From Candidatus Zixiibacteriota bacterium (GTDB lineage Bacteria; Zixibacteria; MSB-5A5; JAABVY01; JAHJOQ01), in contig DAOVLC010000077.1 in assembly GCA_030631455.1 (NCBI GenBank), forward strand, positions 1-6,943: 6,943 nt of DNA, read 5' to 3'. The position numbers and the translations under genes were made by a program. A model generated the notes under the pieces. The model did no database searches, was not told the DNA's origin, and saw nothing but the letters and a program-made list of their open reading frames with translations. Of this stretch, positions 5,986 to 6,943 are shown one piece after another. The first letter of the stretch is position 1, and every line of letters begins with the position of its first letter.

Positions 5986-6943
5986 TCGATATGTCCGGGA
6001 TCGAAAGGATAGTTGTCAGGTTGCCGAACTGGATTGGCGATGCGGTAATGGCGCTCCCCGCCGTTAACTGCATCAAGAATAGCTTTCCACAGCTTCATGT
6101 CTCTTGCCTGGGGAAACCATCTGTCAACGAGCTATACAAGTACAACAGAAATGTTAACCGCCTGATAGACCTGAGATTGCCGGATGGGATCGGCAGACTG
6201 AGCGGTATAAAGGCTTTTTCGAGGAATCTTAGAAAGTACCATTTCGACCTCGGCCTGATTCTCCCCAATTCATTTTCATCGGCGCTCATATTCAAGCTGG
6301 GCGGTGTCAGGATGCGCTTAGGGTATCGGTTCGAAATGAGATCATTCCTGCTTACAGACTCGGTCAGACTGCCTGCGACCTCCATCCACCGCAGCCAGCG
6401 TTACGTACGTCTTGTTCAGCAACTCACTGGAATAGAGAATTGCGCTCAGAGCATACAAGTGGTTGGATCTGAAAAGGAATCTAAAGCCGCAGATCGCTTC
6501 CTCCATGGGATCGGGAGGTTTGCAGTCGTTTGTCCAACATCGCGCGCCCCCTCCCGCCGGTGGGGCAAGCAGAAGTATGCGGAGTTGGCAAGGCGACTTT
6601 CGGATGAGCATGGTCTCGGCATTGTCCTCGCCGGCGCATCAGATGAATCACAGGTAGTAAGCGAGATCGGACGGCTCTCCGGTGCAGACTATCTCAGTCT
6701 GGCAGAAGAAAATGATCTCTTGCTTTCGATAGAAGTAATGCGACGTTCCGAGGTCTTCATCGGCAATGACTCCGGAGCTGCTCATCTCGCGGCGGCTTCC
6801 GGTACGAGAGTTGTCAGCATATCCGGGCCGGATAATCCTCACGAAACAAGGCCGCTAGCACAAGTCAACGCCATCGTCAACAAGCGGATCGATTGCAGTC
6901 CCTGTGTGAAAAACGTCTGCCCGCGGGAGGACCATGTCAACGA
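5982..6943 (+). CDS. waaF: ADP-heptose--LPS heptosyltransferase (GT9, WaaF/RfaF type), 3' truncated by window
   Basis: The frame is open from ATG 5982 to the right edge: 320 full codons with no stop, so only about 30 residues are likely missing compared with E. coli WaaF (348 aa). GT9 heptosyltransferases transfer L,D-heptose from ADP-heptose to the inner core of LPS at the cytoplasmic side of the inner membrane. The N-terminus has the WaaF-like RLPNWIGDAVMALPA (13-27). LPNSFSSALIF, then GYRFEMRSFLLTDSV, matches the acceptor-side signature. The C-terminal half carries the nucleotide-sugar motif GNDSGAAHLAAASGT (261-275), followed by SGPDNPHETRP, and a Cys cluster CX2CX4C at 305-313 as seen in many WaaF-like proteins. 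The start overlaps the acyltransferase stop (ATGA, 5982-5985); an alternative ATG at 5991 would shorten it by three residues. No clear Shine-Dalgarno is seen, consistent with translational coupling. The assignment to GT9 is firm; heptosyltransferase II specifically is likely but not proven. Confidence 0.86.
   Translation, partial: MIDMSGIERIVVRLPNWIGDAVMALPAVNCIKNSFPQLHVSCLGKPSVNELYKYNRNVNRLIDLRLPDGIGRLSGIKAFSRNLRKYHFDLGLILPNSFSSALIFKLGGVRMRLGYRFEMRSFLLTDSVRLPATSIHRSQRYVRLVQQLTGIENCAQSIQVVGSEKESKAADRFLHGIGRFAVVCPTSRAPSRRWGKQKYAELARRLSDEHGLGIVLAGASDESQVVSEIGRLSGADYLSLAEENDLLLSIEVMRRSEVFIGNDSGAAHLAAASGTRVVSISGPDNPHETRPLAQVNAIVNKRIDCSPCVKNVCPREDHVN

Noticed and set aside
6546..6566. GC-rich GCCCC/GGGGC inverted repeat
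   Set aside because: It lies inside the waaF coding sequence, in the family-typical Arg/Pro-rich loop before the second domain; a chance stem is sufficient explanation.
6342..6657. Small open frames on both strands (6342-6611 minus, 6463-6657 plus) within the heptosyltransferase
   Set aside because: The waaF frame runs uninterrupted through this region with conserved motifs; these are shadow frames.

Overview
The window reads as one co-directional run of seven plus-strand genes from a diderm (Gram-negative-type) bacterium. The basis is an LpxL/HtrB-type acyltransferase followed directly by a WaaF-type heptosyltransferase, which together imply lipopolysaccharide, and an AsmA-family protein, which is typical of cells with an outer membrane. 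Base composition looks balanced, near 50% G+C by eye. The proteins do not look enterobacterial: the serine acetyltransferase is the short Bacillus/EpsC-like type, and the metallopeptidase belongs to a poorly characterised family. A deep-branching or uncultivated phylum, for example in the FCB/Zixibacteria neighbourhood, is possible, but that is inference only.

Layout. 1-245 is the 3' end of mnmA (tRNA 2-thiouridylase). 246-368 is the longest intergenic stretch and probably holds the promoter of the next gene; it contains an 11-bp palindrome, a tandem TTTGTGTA repeat and a small hairpin just before a strong ribosome binding site. 369-1040 is a complete UPF0173-type metallo-beta-lactamase-fold hydrolase. 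1130-3553 is a large AsmA-family inner-membrane-anchored protein. 3580-4143 is a serine O-acetyltransferase. 4179-5120 is a putative secreted, membrane-anchored HEXXH metallopeptidase. 5095-5985 is a lipid A-type acyltransferase. 5982-6943 is a GT9 heptosyltransferase of WaaF type, still open at the right edge.

How they fit together. The last three genes overlap or abut: 26 bp between peptidase and acyltransferase, and an ATGA overlap between acyltransferase and heptosyltransferase. They are probably translated as a coupled unit. A good sigma-70-like promoter (TTGCCA, 16 bp, TATATT) sits in the 35-bp gap before the peptidase. Its predicted start point falls on the A of the peptidase ATG, which would give a leaderless mRNA; no Shine-Dalgarno sequence is visible there. 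AsmA protein, acyltransferase and heptosyltransferase form an outer-membrane/LPS theme. The serine acetyltransferase is metabolically out of place, and the peptidase is the least understood member.

No tRNA, rRNA, CRISPR array, insertion sequence or clear intrinsic terminator was seen. No plainly novel multi-gene system is evident. The items most worth a second look are the anchored peptidase and its apparent leaderless promoter, the G8 tract inside the AsmA gene, and the structured leader of the UPF0173 gene.
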